A DNA stretch of 64,000 bases from Pseudomonas rubra (GTDB lineage: Bacteria > Pseudomonadota > Gammaproteobacteria > Pseudomonadales > Pseudomonadaceae). The stretch lies in the NCBI RefSeq assembly GCF_028656935.1, contig NZ_JAMDGZ010000022.1, positions 124,001-188,000 of the forward strand. The letters run 5' to 3'. A program made the position numbers and the translations under genes. Positions within the stretch are counted from its first letter, which is position 1, and the number at the start of each line of letters is the position of its first letter. The notes under the pieces were generated by a model that saw only the letters and a program-made list of their open reading frames with translations, searched no databases and was not told where the DNA came from. Shown here in pieces: positions 44,901 through 54,219 of this stretch.

Positions 44901-45734
44901 AAGAACAACTTCCAGTTCTACCAGGCCGACATGAACGCCAGTGCCCTGGAGCGCCTGGAACTGGAAAGCGACCTGCGCCATGCGCTGGAACAGAACGAAT
45001 TCATCCTCTACTACCAGCCGCAGTTCAGCGGCGACGGCAAACGCCTGACCGGTGCCGAGGCGCTGCTGCGCTGGCGCCATCCGCGGCGCGGGCTGGTGCC
45101 GCCTGGGGACTTCATCCCGGTGATCGAGGAGCTGGGCCTGGTGGTCGATGTCGGCGACTGGGTGCTCAAGGAAGCCAGCCGTCAGCTCAAGGCCTGGCAC
45201 CAGGCCAAGGTGCGGGTGCCGAAGGTCTCGGTGAACATCTCGGCGCGACAGTTCTCCGACGGCCAGTTGGGCGAACGCATCGCCACCATCCTCCAGGAGA
45301 CCGGCCTGCCGCCGGCTTGCCTGGAACTGGAGCTGACCGAAAGTATCCTGATGCGCGAGGTCAACGAGGCCATGGTGATCCTCGACAGCCTGAAGAACCT
45401 CGGCCTGAGCATCGCGGTCGACGACTTTGGCACTGGTTACTCCTCGCTCAACTACCTCAAGCAGTTCCCCATCGACGTGCTGAAGATCGACCGCACCTTC
45501 GTCGACGGCCTGCCCGAGGGTGAACAGGATGCGCAGATCGCCCGGGCAATCATTGCCATGGCCCACAGCCTGAACCTGGCGGTGATCGCCGAGGGTGTGG
45601 AAACCCACGAGCAACTGGAGTTCCTGCGCGAACATGGCTGCGACGAGGTCCAGGGCTACCTGTTCGGACGGCCGATGCCGGCGCATCAGTTCGAGGCGCA
45701 GTTCAGCAACGAAACCCTGTTCATGTTCGAGTAA
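41904..45734 (+). CDS. morA: Membrane GGDEF-EAL protein MorA
   Basis: A 1276-residue cyclic-di-GMP regulator of motility and biofilm. The start is TTG at 41904 because it alone includes the N-terminal membrane helix (LKSALAVLVLLLLGLLLWQL, about 26-45); a second helix is at about 255-272. A periplasmic sensor loop lies between them. Four PAS-like segments follow (about 285-430, 440-580, 590-710 and 720-840). GGDEF (MGGDEFTLLL, about 920) and EAL (GAEALLRWRHP, about 1050) are both intact, so both synthesis and breakdown are possible. Position before glyA matches P. putida and P. aeruginosa morA. Confidence 0.92.
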   Translation: MTNLTQPSSLRKPASAPGSPLRGSLKSALAVLVLLLLGLLLWQLIAQFRHTQADQYQHSLNASAELADHMSLNMTLKAQVALNQVQQYRSSPGPEQLPQVIARLQQQQPKLLSVAWIGADGSLQADSLNGTPDYQALDELLRLNQGRDFYYSNSADNQQVYLLLRQPGDAPSGYWFLRLASSYYNDLTNHLDRPNHPLWLLENSRTGDIINRHQPTSGSDEPLQSVMLAFLDNSTWQLRGLFDAGLARQQLLPALIGKCMLGLFCALVPLLALINMRRRHRLLQESRRRYHDIFEGTGVALCVLDLSGLPGQLERYRLRSRPALEQRLAFDPPLRRLLLQELKVTEVNQVALQLLGVNCCDSAWQRLVEGEQSGNEGIGIQLLGAILDNQQQLELEMRLPTADGQDLHLWLMVRFPQQRRDYQAVILSISDITSRKQVELSLLERESFWSDVVRTVPDQLYVQDVQSQLMIFSNRNLGQTLGYNRTELAQMGDHFWELLLHPDDAELYRQMRLQQRASGYVEQLHCQLRFRHHDQNWRRFDIREQALTRDNAGCVTRIIGVGKDVTEQIEASESLRDSEQRYRMLAESISDVIFSTDSQMQLNYVSPSIQAVLGFEVQWIFENGWHSTIANPAQLTGIYSLVERINKALTDPEQLEQLRTQLPPQLFLFDCLRADGRKIPIELRLVLVWDDHNRFEGILGVGRDISQQRRAEKDLRMAATVFEHSTSAILITDPAGYIVQANEAFSRVSGYDVADVLDQLPSMLTVDEHQEAHLRYVLKQLHQRGTWEGEVWLKRRNGEHYPAWVGITAVLDDEGDLASYVCFFTDISERKASEQRIHRLAYYDALTHLPNRTLFQDRLHTALLQADRQKAWVVLMFLDLDRFKPINDSLGHAAGDRMLKDMAERLLDCVDDDDTVARMGGDEFTLLLQPRATREMALNRAIHVAEQILGSLVRPFVLENREFFVTASIGIALSPQDGSELSQLMKNADTAMYHAKERGKNNFQFYQADMNASALERLELESDLRHALEQNEFILYYQPQFSGDGKRLTGAEALLRWRHPRRGLVPPGDFIPVIEELGLVVDVGDWVLKEASRQLKAWHQAKVRVPKVSVNISARQFSDGQLGERIATILQETGLPPACLELELTESILMREVNEAMVILDSLKNLGLSIAVDDFGTGYSSLNYLKQFPIDVLKIDRTFVDGLPEGEQDAQIARAIIAMAHSLNLAVIAEGVETHEQLEFLREHGCDEVQGYLFGRPMPAHQFEAQFSNETLFMFE

Positions 45735-45738
45735 CCCC

Positions 45739-45776
45739 CATCGCGGGGCAAGCCCGCTCCCACTTGCCCCGCGATG
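45739..45776. repeat. Compact REP palindrome
   Basis: ATCGCGGGGCAAG and CTTGCCCCGCGAT close together around CCCGCTCCCA. Confidence 0.75.
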
Positions 45777-45897
45777 AATCCGCCACCTGTCCCTGAATGA
45801 AGCCCACTTGTCTGCGACATGATGCCCTTTCATATGCCAGACAAAAGCTGATGAGGTAGAATGCCCGCCTATTTCAGCACGATCCTTGAGGACCGCC

Positions 45898-47151
45898 ATG
45901 TTCAGCCGTGATTTGACCATTGCCAAGTACGACGCCGATCTCTTTGCCGCCATGGAGCAAGAAGCCCAGCGCCAGGAAGAACATATCGAGCTGATCGCCT
46001 CGGAAAACTACACAAGCCCCGCCGTCATGGAAGCCCAGGGCTCGGTGCTGACCAACAAGTACGCCGAAGGCTACCCGGGCAAGCGCTACTACGGCGGTTG
46101 CGAATACGTCGACGTGGTCGAGCAACTGGCCATCGACCGTGCCAAGGAACTGTTCGGCGCCGACTACGCCAACGTCCAGCCGCACGCCGGCTCCCAAGCC
46201 AACAGCGCCGTCTACCTGGCCCTGCTGTCGGCCGGTGACACCATCCTGGGCATGAGCCTGGCCCACGGTGGTCACCTGACCCACGGCGCCAACGTCAGCG
46301 CCTCGGGCAAACTGTACAACGCCGTCCAGTACGGTATCGACGCCAACGGCCTGATCGACTACGACGAAGTCGAGCGCCTGGCGGTCGAGCACAAGCCGAA
46401 GATGATCGTTGCCGGTTTCTCGGCCTACTCGCAGATCCTCGACTTCCCGCGCTTCCGCGAAATCGCCGACAAGGTCGGTGCCTACCTGTTCGTCGACATG
46501 GCCCACGTAGCCGGCCTGGTCGCTGCAGGCGTGTACCCGAACCCGGTGCCATTCGCCGACGTGGTCACCACCACTACCCACAAGACCCTGCGCGGTCCGC
46601 GTGGCGGCCTGATCCTCGCGCGTGCCAACGCCGAGATCGAGAAGAAGCTCAACTCTGCCGTCTTCCCGGGCGCCCAGGGCGGCCCGCTGGAGCACGTGAT
46701 CGCCGCCAAGGCCATCTGCTTCAAGGAAGCGCTGCAGCCTGAGTTCAAGGCCTACCAGCAACAAGTGGTGAAGAACGCCCAGGCCATGGCCGGTGTGTTC
46801 ATCGAGCGCGGTTTCGACGTAGTGTCCGGCGGTACTGAAAACCACCTGTTCCTGCTGTCGCTGATCAAGCAGGAAATCTCCGGTAAAGACGCCGACGCCG
46901 CCCTGGGTCGCGCTTTCATCACCGTCAACAAGAACTCGGTACCGAACGACCCACGTTCGCCGTTCGTCACCTCCGGCCTGCGCTTCGGCACCCCGGCCGT
47001 GACCACTCGTGGCTTCAAAGAGGCCGAGTGCAAAGAACTGGCCGGCTGGATCTGCGACATCCTGGCTGACCTGAACAACGAAGCGGTGATCGACGCCGTT
47101 CGTGAGAAGGTCAAGGCCATCTGCGCCAAACTGCCGGTATACGGCAAGTAA
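45898..47151 (+). CDS. glyA: Serine hydroxymethyltransferase
   Basis: A 417-residue PLP enzyme converting serine to glycine and giving methylene-THF. The ATG at 45898 follows GAGGACC. Diagnostic motifs are [57 protein letters not shown] and the PLP-lysine segment [20 protein letters not shown]. It appears to be one of the several glyA copies of Pseudomonas. A terminator follows at 47168-47197. Confidence 0.98.
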   Translation: MFSRDLTIAKYDADLFAAMEQEAQRQEEHIELIASENYTSPAVMEAQGSVLTNKYAEGYPGKRYYGGCEYVDVVEQLAIDRAKELFGADYANVQPHAGSQANSAVYLALLSAGDTILGMSLAHGGHLTHGANVSASGKLYNAVQYGIDANGLIDYDEVERLAVEHKPKMIVAGFSAYSQILDFPRFREIADKVGAYLFVDMAHVAGLVAAGVYPNPVPFADVVTTTTHKTLRGPRGGLILARANAEIEKKLNSAVFPGAQGGPLEHVIAAKAICFKEALQPEFKAYQQQVVKNAQAMAGVFIERGFDVVSGGTENHLFLLSLIKQEISGKDADAALGRAFITVNKNSVPNDPRSPFVTSGLRFGTPAVTTRGFKEAECKELAGWICDILADLNNEAVIDAVREKVKAICAKLPVYGK

Positions 47152-47167
47152 GCTCAGTTGCGTTGAC

Positions 47168-47197
47168 AAAAAACCCGGCCATGCGCCGGGTTTTTTT
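47168..47197 (+). terminator. Terminator of glyA
   Basis: AAACCCGGC, loop CATGC, GCCGGGTTT, then a T-tract. Confidence 0.85.
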
Positions 47198-47274
47198 CCG
47201 TCTGTGAGTCACTGCGGTACAGCGTCAGGGTTGGCCGGGAGGAATCCACCTCAGGTACTCATGGAGAACCCCCG

Positions 47275-47865
47275 ATGGCTACACACCGACAGCAGTCGTT
47301 CATCGCCCAAGTCGATACCCCGCGCTTGCCCCTGCACTTTCTGGAAACTCTGACAGGTGGCCCGGTACGGATCACCCAGGCGCGCACCGGCGGCGGACTT
47401 TTCAGCGGCCGTCCGCAGCAACGCGACGACTCCCACCTACTGGGCCACCAGCCCAGCGAAACTGCCGCCGAACTCTTGCTGCTCTACTTTCGCAGCACCG
47501 ATGACGGCTATGCCCTGTACGTCCGCACACCCGGCGCACACTTTGGCAAGTGCCTGGGCATGGACACCCATGAGGACCTGGAGCGCTACGCCGGTGGTGC
47601 CATAGGCGCCTTTGCGCCCGATAGTCACGCCCCCTTGAAGGTCAACCTCATGGGCGCCAAAGGGCCGATGCAGTTGCTCGACTTCAAGAGCGACAGCCTG
47701 ATCATCCACCTGCAGGACCGTCGTTCCGGACAAACCTGGCACCGCTATCGACGCCATGACGCCCCCCACCTCTACATCGGCGCCAAAGGTGGCGAAGCAC
47801 TGCCGCTGCGCTTGCGTATCACTGAGCGCAATGCCGCTTATTTGAGCAATCCTGACGAAGTCTAA
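47275..47865 (+). CDS. Protein of unknown function
   Basis: A 196-residue soluble protein from the ATG at 47275 (MATHRQQSFIAQVDTPRLPL), downstream of a GGAGAACC ribosome site. It has a beta-rich composition with LLLLYFRSTDDGYALYVRTP, GAHFGKCLGMD and a C-terminal TWHRYRRHDAPHLYIGAKGG. No signal peptide. The pattern of short beta strands with tryptophan and aromatic residues suggests a carbohydrate- or lipid-binding jelly-roll, but this is a guess from composition. It appears as a single gene after glyA. Confidence 0.75.
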   Translation: MATHRQQSFIAQVDTPRLPLHFLETLTGGPVRITQARTGGGLFSGRPQQRDDSHLLGHQPSETAAELLLLYFRSTDDGYALYVRTPGAHFGKCLGMDTHEDLERYAGGAIGAFAPDSHAPLKVNLMGAKGPMQLLDFKSDSLIIHLQDRRSGQTWHRYRRHDAPHLYIGAKGGEALPLRLRITERNAAYLSNPDEV

Positions 47866-47871
47866 TGAACG

Positions 47872-47902
47872 GCAATCACAGGGCCTGCTACCTTGTGATT
47901 GC
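47872..47902. terminator. Stem-loop after the unknown gene
   Basis: GCAATCACA (47872-47880) pairs with TGTGATTGC (47894-47902). No T-tract. Confidence 0.5.
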
Positions 47903-48189
47903 ACCTTCGATGCGAGGCTTGGCTTAACACCTCCTGATCATATAGTAACTGCTGCCGCCCCCCTTTAGTTTAAGCCAAAGGATTTGACTTACTGACTTTC
48001 GGCCTCCTGCCGTTTTTTCTTCGAAAGTTGTGCTCTCGAAACGCAATGTTCAAACGCAAATCGGAAAGTAGGATCATTCTCTTTTTGCAAGAGAAGATTC
48101 CCCGTAAAACACAATCCATTTCCTGCAGATCCCTACCCTCACATAGAAATAAGCTGAAAGCCCAACCACAACATGGAGCTGTCCAGCCG
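47903..48189. other. AT-rich intergenic stretch before the acquired gene pair
   Basis: No gene with support was seen. A frame opening at 48028 joins the aminotransferase-like gene, but its extra residues are not family-like. The region is richer in A and T than the neighbours and probably holds the promoter of the downstream pair. Confidence 0.6.
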
Positions 48190-49429
48190 ATGAAAATCAA
48201 CCGAAACCTACATACCAACTACAAAAACATGATTACACTGGCTGAGGATGACTGGAACACATCACAACACAGCAAACTTTCCGACCTGAATGTGGAGGTC
48301 ACCGACACAAACCACCTGAAAGACCAATACGGCAGATACTTCCATCATTTTTGCACCACCTCATACCTGGGCCTCGACTATAGCCCCGCGCTACTTGAAG
48401 GCGCTGTACGAGAAATCAGAAATGCAAAAACCCTACGCATTGCAAACTCCAAAAACAGATGCAAGTTAAACGCCCTCGATCATTATGAATCAGCTCTCTC
48501 CGACCCTTTCAACTGTCATGCCTTGGCAACGCTTTCCTGCAGCGCTGCCAGTTCCGGTATTCTCCCTTTACTGGCAGCAGGCGTACTTACAGGCAATCAA
48601 GCACCCACCATGGTATTTGACAAACACGCTCACTACTCCATGAACCATATCAAAGCAGCGTGTGCAGATGAAACAGAAGTCATCACAACCCCTCACAATG
48701 ACATGAACCAACTTGAAGCACTGTGCAAAAAACATAAACGCATCGCTTATATTGCAGATGGTTTTTTATAGCATGGGTGGGAAAGCCGACATTGAAAATC
48801 TACTGTACTTGAAAGAGCGCTATGGGCTTTTCCTTTACCTTGATGATTCGCATGCACTCTCTGCGCTTGGGGAGCATGGCAAAGGGTTTGCACGCACCCA
48901 TATAGCAGAACTGGACGATATGACAATAGTCGTTGCCTCATTAGGAAAATCCTTTGCTGCCGGTGGCGGATTGGCCATGCTGGGAAACAAGGAACAGAAA
49001 ACACTAATCCATCGCTACGGAGGGCCGACCAACTGGTCCCAAAGTTTGAACGTTGCGGCTATTGGAGCCGGCAATGCGTCGATAGCTATACACCGTACCC
49101 AGAGACTCGAATATCTTCAGAAAAAACTGCAAGCTAACATTACACTGTTTGACCAGCTCATTCCCTCTGAACACTCTGGATCCCCATCACCCATTCGCCT
49201 CATTCACTTGGGAGATGCTCACTTGGCCAACAGGGCATCAGACTATCTCGCACAAAACGGCTTTCTTACCTCAGCGGTCTTCTTCCCTGTAGTCCCAAGA
49301 AACAGGGCAGCCTTGCGTCTCACCCTTCGCGCGGATATGCCGCCAGAAACCATCAACAAATTCTGTGACCATCTGGCTTACTTCCTAACCCTCCATCAGG
49401 CTGCGACCACGCCGGTTGAACACTTCTGA
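48190..49429 (+). pseudogene. PLP-dependent alpha-oxoamine synthase (AONS/CqsA-like), one-base frameshift
   Basis: Class II aminotransferase-fold enzyme that would condense an acyl-CoA with an amino acid. The two frames (48190-48771, 48713-49429) join if one T is removed from the run of six at about 48762-48767, restoring IADGFYSMGGKADIENL. Restored length about 412 residues. Motifs are LATLSCSAASSGILPLLAAG, FDKHAHYSMNHIK (His stacking on PLP), LYLDDSHALSALGEHGKG (Asp and His) and VVASLGKSFAAGGG (PLP-lysine). The coding region is AT-rich relative to neighbours, with codon use unlike the core genes, suggesting acquisition. The substrate is not predictable: a biotin-type KAPA synthase, an autoinducer synthase (CqsA-like) or a secondary-metabolite enzyme. 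Confidence 0.8.
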
Positions 49430-50580
49430 TGAGCAAACTCAGCTCACTGGCTGTTGCCTGCCTTGCAGTACTACTCACTCAGGCAGGCATTACTCTCTAT
49501 CTACCGTCTCTGCCCGTGATCATTCAAGAGCTGAACACTGACGCATACTTTGCCCAATTGAGCCTGAGTCTGTTTCTACTGGGCATGGCCATGCCAATGT
49601 TGCTATGGGGCAAAGTAGCCGCACACTTGGGGTCTCATAACATGCTGATCGGTGCGCTGCTCCTGTATGGCGTCTGTGGCTTGGCGCTCACGGTGACATC
49701 CAACGACCTGCAATTTCTGGCGCTGCGCCTGGTTCAAGGTGCGACAGCCGGGGCCCTCTCGGTTGCTGGCCGAGCCTTGCTGCCTGAGCGATTTGAAGGG
49801 AAAAGGCTGACACAGGCATTTAGCTGGTTGTCACTATGTTTCGTCCTGTCCCTGGGAGCCGCGCAATTTCTGGGAGCACTGCTGGCCACCTTCGCGGGTT
49901 GGCGCTCAACCTTTGCCGTGCCCGCCATCGCCAGTGTTCTACTTGGCCTCGGATTGAGCCGACTCACACAGCCACATCAACACCCCCATCAAGCTACAGC
50001 CTTCTGGACTGATTACATTGTCCTACTGAACACCCCTTCTTTTATTCGTCCAGTGCTGGCAGGAGGCTTTGGCTATGCAATTATCGTCGTGTTCAATGCC
50101 CATGCTCCGCTCTTGTTCCAACATCAGTTCAACTGGACCAGCCTTGAATATGGGCTTCTCGGCTGGCCCATCAGCATTGCGTACCTACTAGGTACACGAA
50201 TAGCTCACCGAACGGCATCCACTCAAAGTGAATCAGCCGCGCTCAGTCGTGCAATGTTGTTGCTGGTGGTCGCTGCCGGGATGATGAGCACTGCAAGTGC
50301 AATGGATGGCAGCAGCGCTATCTGGGTAGTACTACCCTACTGCTTGATACTCGTTGGCCAAGGCATCGGCTATCCACTGTGCCAATCACTTGCCAGTCGG
50401 CAGACCGTTGGCCACAGCGCTCAAGCCATGGCATTGGTGGGTTTTGTTCATCAAACGATGGCAGCCCTGGCCGCAGCCGGCTCCAGCTTAATGCACTTAT
50501 CAACAGGCGCTTTGCTAGGGCTGACCTGCTTGGCCCTGGCAATCGCCGCGAAGCTCAGCGCCAGGCCGAAAAAAGAATAA
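49429..50580 (+). CDS. MFS exporter of the Bcr/CflA type
   Basis: A 383-residue inner-membrane protein with about 12 helices. The start overlaps the stop of the preceding gene by 1 bp (TGATG), so translation is coupled. The N-terminal helices read LAVACLAVLLTQAGITLYLP and SLPVIIQELNTDAYFAQLSL, the Bcr/CflA pattern with LRLVQGATAGALSVAGRALL. Coupling to the oxoamine synthase suggests it exports that enzyme's product. The gene is moderately AT-rich. CAGTGATG/CATCACTG at 50584-50610 forms a possible terminator. Confidence 0.88.
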   Translation: MSKLSSLAVACLAVLLTQAGITLYLPSLPVIIQELNTDAYFAQLSLSLFLLGMAMPMLLWGKVAAHLGSHNMLIGALLLYGVCGLALTVTSNDLQFLALRLVQGATAGALSVAGRALLPERFEGKRLTQAFSWLSLCFVLSLGAAQFLGALLATFAGWRSTFAVPAIASVLLGLGLSRLTQPHQHPHQATAFWTDYIVLLNTPSFIRPVLAGGFGYAIIVVFNAHAPLLFQHQFNWTSLEYGLLGWPISIAYLLGTRIAHRTASTQSESAALSRAMLLLVVAAGMMSTASAMDGSSAIWVVLPYCLILVGQGIGYPLCQSLASRQTVGHSAQAMALVGFVHQTMAALAAAGSSLMHLSTGALLGLTCLALAIAAKLSARPKKE

Positions 50581-50683
50581 AGTCAGTGATGCACTCCAAG
50601 CACATCACTGTGGTTACTCCAACGCTGCACTTACAACTTTGGGGGTGTAGCTGATCTCCCTCAGGCAGCACAAGCGATCACGC

Positions 50684-51664
50684 TTACTCACAACCAGTAT
50701 CGAACAAGCGAGCAAAACCCGCCCGAATCTTCGCCTCTGGCAAGTCATCAGCAATAAACACCATCACGCTCTCGCGCGCCTCCCCCTTTGCCCATTCGGT
50801 ATCCCAGTCAAAACCGTAAAGCATCAACACCCCTTGGAACACCAGGCGCCGATCCTCACCGGCGATGCTCAACACGCCCTTGTAACGCAACAGTTGCTTG
50901 CCGTGGTCTTCAAGCAACTGATTCATGAAGTCACTGAGGCGATCGATATCCAGTGGCGTTTCGCTACGCAGTACCAGGCTGGAGATGCGGTCCGGGGTCG
51001 CTGTCTGGCCGGCCGGACGCAGGCGCAATCCGCCGCCCAGGTCGGCATTGAGGTTGAAGCCGCGGACATCGAGCAGCTCGGCCAGATCGATCTTGCCGTT
51101 GTCCACCACACGAATCGGCGCCCGGCGGTTGATCCGCCCCAGGCGCTCGCTCAGGGCCTGGAAGCTGGCCTCATCGACCAGGTCGGTCTTGCTCACCAGC
51201 AGGCGGTCGGCAAAGCCCACCTGGGCCTGGGCGATGGCCTGGGTCAGGTGCAGGTCGGCATGCGCCGCATCCACCAGGGTGATGATGCCGTCGAGGAGGT
51301 AGCGCTCGCGCAGCTCTTCATCGATGAAGAAGGTTTGCGCCACCGGTGCCGGGTCGGCCAGGCCGGTGCACTCGATCACCAGGCGGTCGAAGGCGATTTC
51401 GCCGCTGTCCAACCGCTCCAGCAACAGGAACAGCGCCTTGGTCAGGTCGGTGTGGATACTGCAACAGACGCAGCCATTGGCCAGGGTCATGACCTGCACC
51501 GGTTCATCACCCAACAGCTGGGTATCGATGCCGGCATCACTGAATTCGTTTTCGATGACGGCAATCTTCAGGCCGTGCTCGGCCTTGAGCAGGTGGCGCA
51601 GCAAGGTGGTCTTGCCGGCACCGAGAAAGCCGCTGAGCACGGTAACGGGAATTGGAGGTAACAA
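50684..51664 (-). CDS. CobW/COG0523-family zinc-metallochaperone GTPase
   Basis: A 326-residue GTPase delivering zinc or another metal. The P-loop is SGFLGAGKTTLLRHLL (near 11-26), the metal motif is GCVCCS (about residue 70), and ECTGLADPAPV and SKTDL (G4) are conserved. The C-terminal CobW domain covers about 230-320 (LLRYKGVLSIAGEDRRLVFQ). TTG at 51664 is used since it begins nine bases after a clear AGGAG site; the longer upstream frame is unlike the family. Often close to cstA-ybdD in Pseudomonas (PA4604-like). Confidence 0.9.
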   Translation of the reverse strand: MLPPIPVTVLSGFLGAGKTTLLRHLLKAEHGLKIAVIENEFSDAGIDTQLLGDEPVQVMTLANGCVCCSIHTDLTKALFLLLERLDSGEIAFDRLVIECTGLADPAPVAQTFFIDEELRERYLLDGIITLVDAAHADLHLTQAIAQAQVGFADRLLVSKTDLVDEASFQALSERLGRINRRAPIRVVDNGKIDLAELLDVRGFNLNADLGGGLRLRPAGQTATPDRISSLVLRSETPLDIDRLSDFMNQLLEDHGKQLLRYKGVLSIAGEDRRLVFQGVLMLYGFDWDTEWAKGEARESVMVFIADDLPEAKIRAGFARLFDTGCE

Positions 51665-51692
51665 ACCGAATACTCCTGAACGCTGAAAATGA

Positions 51693-51726
51693 CTGTGGGA
51701 GCCCGGCGCAAACCGGGCTCCCACAG
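51693..51726. repeat. REP-like hairpin between ybdD and the CobW gene
   Basis: CTGTGGGAGCCCGG pairs perfectly with CCGGGCTCCCACAG around a 6-nt loop. It may act as a terminator for the ybdD-cstA transcript. Confidence 0.7.
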
Positions 51727-51754
51727 CTTTGTCACTTGCCTTTCGTGCGGTCTT

Positions 51755-51955
51755 TCAACAGCACTTGGGCCCACCCTTGCCGCCGTAACGAGCCTCCTGG
51801 CGTTCGCGAAAGAACTCCTCGTAGGTCATCACCGGCTTGTCCGGGTGCTTGGTTTGCATATGCTCGACGTAGTTGTCGTAGTCGGGCATGCCGACCATCA
51901 GGCGGGCTGCCTGCCCCAGGTACTTACCCAGTCGACCGAGATCGTTGAACATCAC
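51755..51955 (-). CDS. ybdD: YbdD/YjiX (DUF466) family protein
   Basis: A 66-residue protein: [57 protein letters not shown] and a final GPKCC. These features identify the DUF466 family, which is coexpressed with CstA/BtsT peptide or pyruvate transporters. It is 15 bp after cstA on the same strand, so one operon. The exact role, probably modulation of the transporter, is not settled. Confidence 0.92.
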   Translation of the reverse strand: MMFNDLGRLGKYLGQAARLMVGMPDYDNYVEHMQTKHPDKPVMTYEEFFRERQEARYGGKGGPKCC

Positions 51956-51970
51956 TGCATTCCTCTTGGT

Positions 51971-54037
51971 TTATGCATCCGGCAGGGCCTGGAACGGGGA
52001 CTCTTTGTCAGTCCGCTCTTTTTTGTTCAAGGCGGCAATACCGACCTTGAGGGCGAAGAACAGAATGCTGAAGACCACGAACAGGAACAGGCCGGTCAGG
52101 GCCGCGTTGGTGTAGGCGTTGAAGATCACGTGCTGCATCTGACCGATGTCTTTGGCCGGGGCCAGCACCTGACCGGCGTCGAGCGCCGTGCTGTACTTGT
52201 TGGCCAGGGCCAGGAAGCCGACGGCCGGGTTCGGGTCGAACAGCTTGATGAAGCCGGCGGTGGTGGTGCAGATCAGCAGCCACACTGCGGGCAGCAAGGT
52301 GACCCACATGTAGCGTTGACGCTTCATCTTGATCAGCACAACAGTACCAAGCATCAGGGCGATACCGGCGAGCATCTGGTTGGAGATGCCGAACAGCGGC
52401 CACAAGGTGTTGATGCCGCCCAGCGGGTCGATCACGCCCTGGTACAGCAGGTAGCCCCACAGTGCCACGCAGCCGGCCGTGGCGAGCAGGTTGGCGCCCC
52501 ACGACTCGGTACGTTTGAGTGCTGGTACGAAGCTGCCCAGCAGGTCCTGGAGCATGAAGCGCCCGGCACGGGTACCGGCGTCCACTGCGGTGAGGATGAA
52601 CAGCGCCTCGAACAGGATCGCAAAGTGGTACCAGAAGGCCATGGTGTTCTCACCCGGCAGCACCTGGTGGAGGATCTGCGCGATACCGACCGCCAGGGTC
52701 GGTGCACCACCGGCACGGGCCAGGATGGTGTGCTCGCCGATGTCCTTGGCTACTGCTTCCAGAGCATCAGGGGTAATGGCAAAGCCCCAACTGCTGACGG
52801 TCTGTGCAACCGAGACAACATCAGAGCCGACCACTGCGGCCGGGCTGTTCATGGCGAAGTACACGCCAGGCTCGATAACCGAAGCGGCAACCATGGCCAT
52901 GATCGCCACGAACGACTCCATGAGCATGCCGCCGTAACCGATGTAGCGGGCGTTGACTTCGTTGTCCAGCAGCTTGGGCGTGGTCCCCGAGGAGATCAGT
53001 GCGTGGAAGCCGGACACCGCACCACAGGCGATGGTGATGAACAGGAACGGGAACAAGGTGCCCTTCCACACCGGGCCGGAACCGTCGGTGAACTGGGTCA
53101 GCGCCGGCATTTTCAGCTCTGGCGCGATGATCAGGATGCCGATGGCCAGGCCGACGATGGTGCCGATCTTGAGGAAGGTCGACAGGTAGTCACGCGGCGC
53201 CAGCACCAGCCACACCGGCAGCACGGCGGCCACAAAACCGTAGCCCACCAGCATCCAGGTGATCTGCACGCCAGTGAAGGTGAACGCCGGGCCCCACACG
53301 GGATCAGCAGCAACCTGGCCCCCCAGCCAGATCGACAGCAACAGCAGCACCACGCCAATCAGCGAAATCTCGCCGATGTGGCCCGGGCGGATGTAGCGCA
53401 TGTAGATACCCATGAACATCGCGATCGGGATGGTCGCCATCACCGTGAACATGCCCCATGGGCTCTCGGCCAGGGCCTTGACTACGATCAGCGCCAGCAC
53501 TGCCAGGATGATGATCATGATCAGGAAGCAGCCGAACAGGGCAATGGTGCCCGGAATCCGGCCCATCTCTTCACGGACCATGTCGCCCAGCGAGCGACCG
53601 TTGCGGCGGGTGGACAGGAACAGGATCATGAAGTCCTGCACCGCACCGGCCAGCACCACCCCGGCAATCAGCCAGAGCGTGCCCGGCAGGTAACCCATCT
53701 GCGCCGCCAGCACGGGGCCGACCAGGGGGCCGGCACCGGCGATCGCGGCGAAATGGTGACCGAATAGAATGTGTTTGTTGGTCGGTACGTAGTCCAGACC
53801 GTCGTTGTTAACCACCGCCGGGGTGGCCCGACGCGGGTCCAGCTGCATCACCTTGGTGGCGATGAACAGGCTGTAGTAGCGGTAGGCGACCAGGTAGATG
53901 GCCACCGAGGCGACGACGATCCACAAGGCGTTGATGGCCTCGCCACGACGCAGGGCGACCACACCCAGCGCACAGGCTCCTATGACTGCCAGCGCCAGCC
54001 ACGGAATGTGGCGTAGCAGGCTATTATTGTTGTTCAT
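51971..54037 (-). CDS. cstA: CstA-family carbon-starvation transporter (pyruvate/peptide)
   Basis: A 688-residue inner-membrane protein with about 16 to 18 helices. The ATG at 54037 gives MNNNNSLLRHIPWLALAVIG. Conserved segments are VVNNDGLDYVPTNKHILFGH, HHFAAIAGAGPLVGPVLAAQ, GYLPGTLWLIAGVVLAGAVQ and FILTAVDAGTRAGRFMLQDL. In E. coli the homologs BtsT and CstA are pyruvate transporters. The operon with ybdD supports the identification. Confidence 0.95.
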   Translation of the reverse strand: MNNNNSLLRHIPWLALAVIGACALGVVALRRGEAINALWIVVASVAIYLVAYRYYSLFIATKVMQLDPRRATPAVVNNDGLDYVPTNKHILFGHHFAAIAGAGPLVGPVLAAQMGYLPGTLWLIAGVVLAGAVQDFMILFLSTRRNGRSLGDMVREEMGRIPGTIALFGCFLIMIIILAVLALIVVKALAESPWGMFTVMATIPIAMFMGIYMRYIRPGHIGEISLIGVVLLLLSIWLGGQVAADPVWGPAFTFTGVQITWMLVGYGFVAAVLPVWLVLAPRDYLSTFLKIGTIVGLAIGILIIAPELKMPALTQFTDGSGPVWKGTLFPFLFITIACGAVSGFHALISSGTTPKLLDNEVNARYIGYGGMLMESFVAIMAMVAASVIEPGVYFAMNSPAAVVGSDVVSVAQTVSSWGFAITPDALEAVAKDIGEHTILARAGGAPTLAVGIAQILHQVLPGENTMAFWYHFAILFEALFILTAVDAGTRAGRFMLQDLLGSFVPALKRTESWGANLLATAGCVALWGYLLYQGVIDPLGGINTLWPLFGISNQMLAGIALMLGTVVLIKMKRQRYMWVTLLPAVWLLICTTTAGFIKLFDPNPAVGFLALANKYSTALDAGQVLAPAKDIGQMQHVIFNAYTNAALTGLFLFVVFSILFFALKVGIAALNKKERTDKESPFQALPDA

Positions 54038-54219
54038 GGTTTGCTTCCAGCTAGTGGATAAAAGACAGCCTTTCGAGTCTAGCGATACTGGCAGGAAAGG
54101 CCAGCCCCCACGTTGGTCTAGAGCCTTCAGCGTGGGCTGGACAGACCTCGTTATGCGCCCTTGCGTGGGCCTTGGCAAGTGCTGAGCTATAGTCAGGAAG
54201 AACCCCGGAGTGCCTGAAC

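Noticed and set aside
43224..45953. 909-codon open frame on the minus strand within morA
   Set aside because: It is a shadow of the GC-rich morA reading frame; the plus-strand product has all the GGDEF/EAL motifs.
45874..47169. 431-codon minus-strand frame opposite glyA
   Set aside because: It is a mirror frame of SHMT coding sequence and lacks its own motifs.
48028..48189. N-terminal extension of the oxoamine synthase
   Set aside because: The extra residues are basic and unlike the family, and the ATG at 48190 begins the recognisable protein.
51689..53767. 692-codon plus-strand frame opposite cstA
   Set aside because: It is antisense to a clearly conserved transporter, with His/Gln/Asp-rich low-complexity translation typical of shadow frames.
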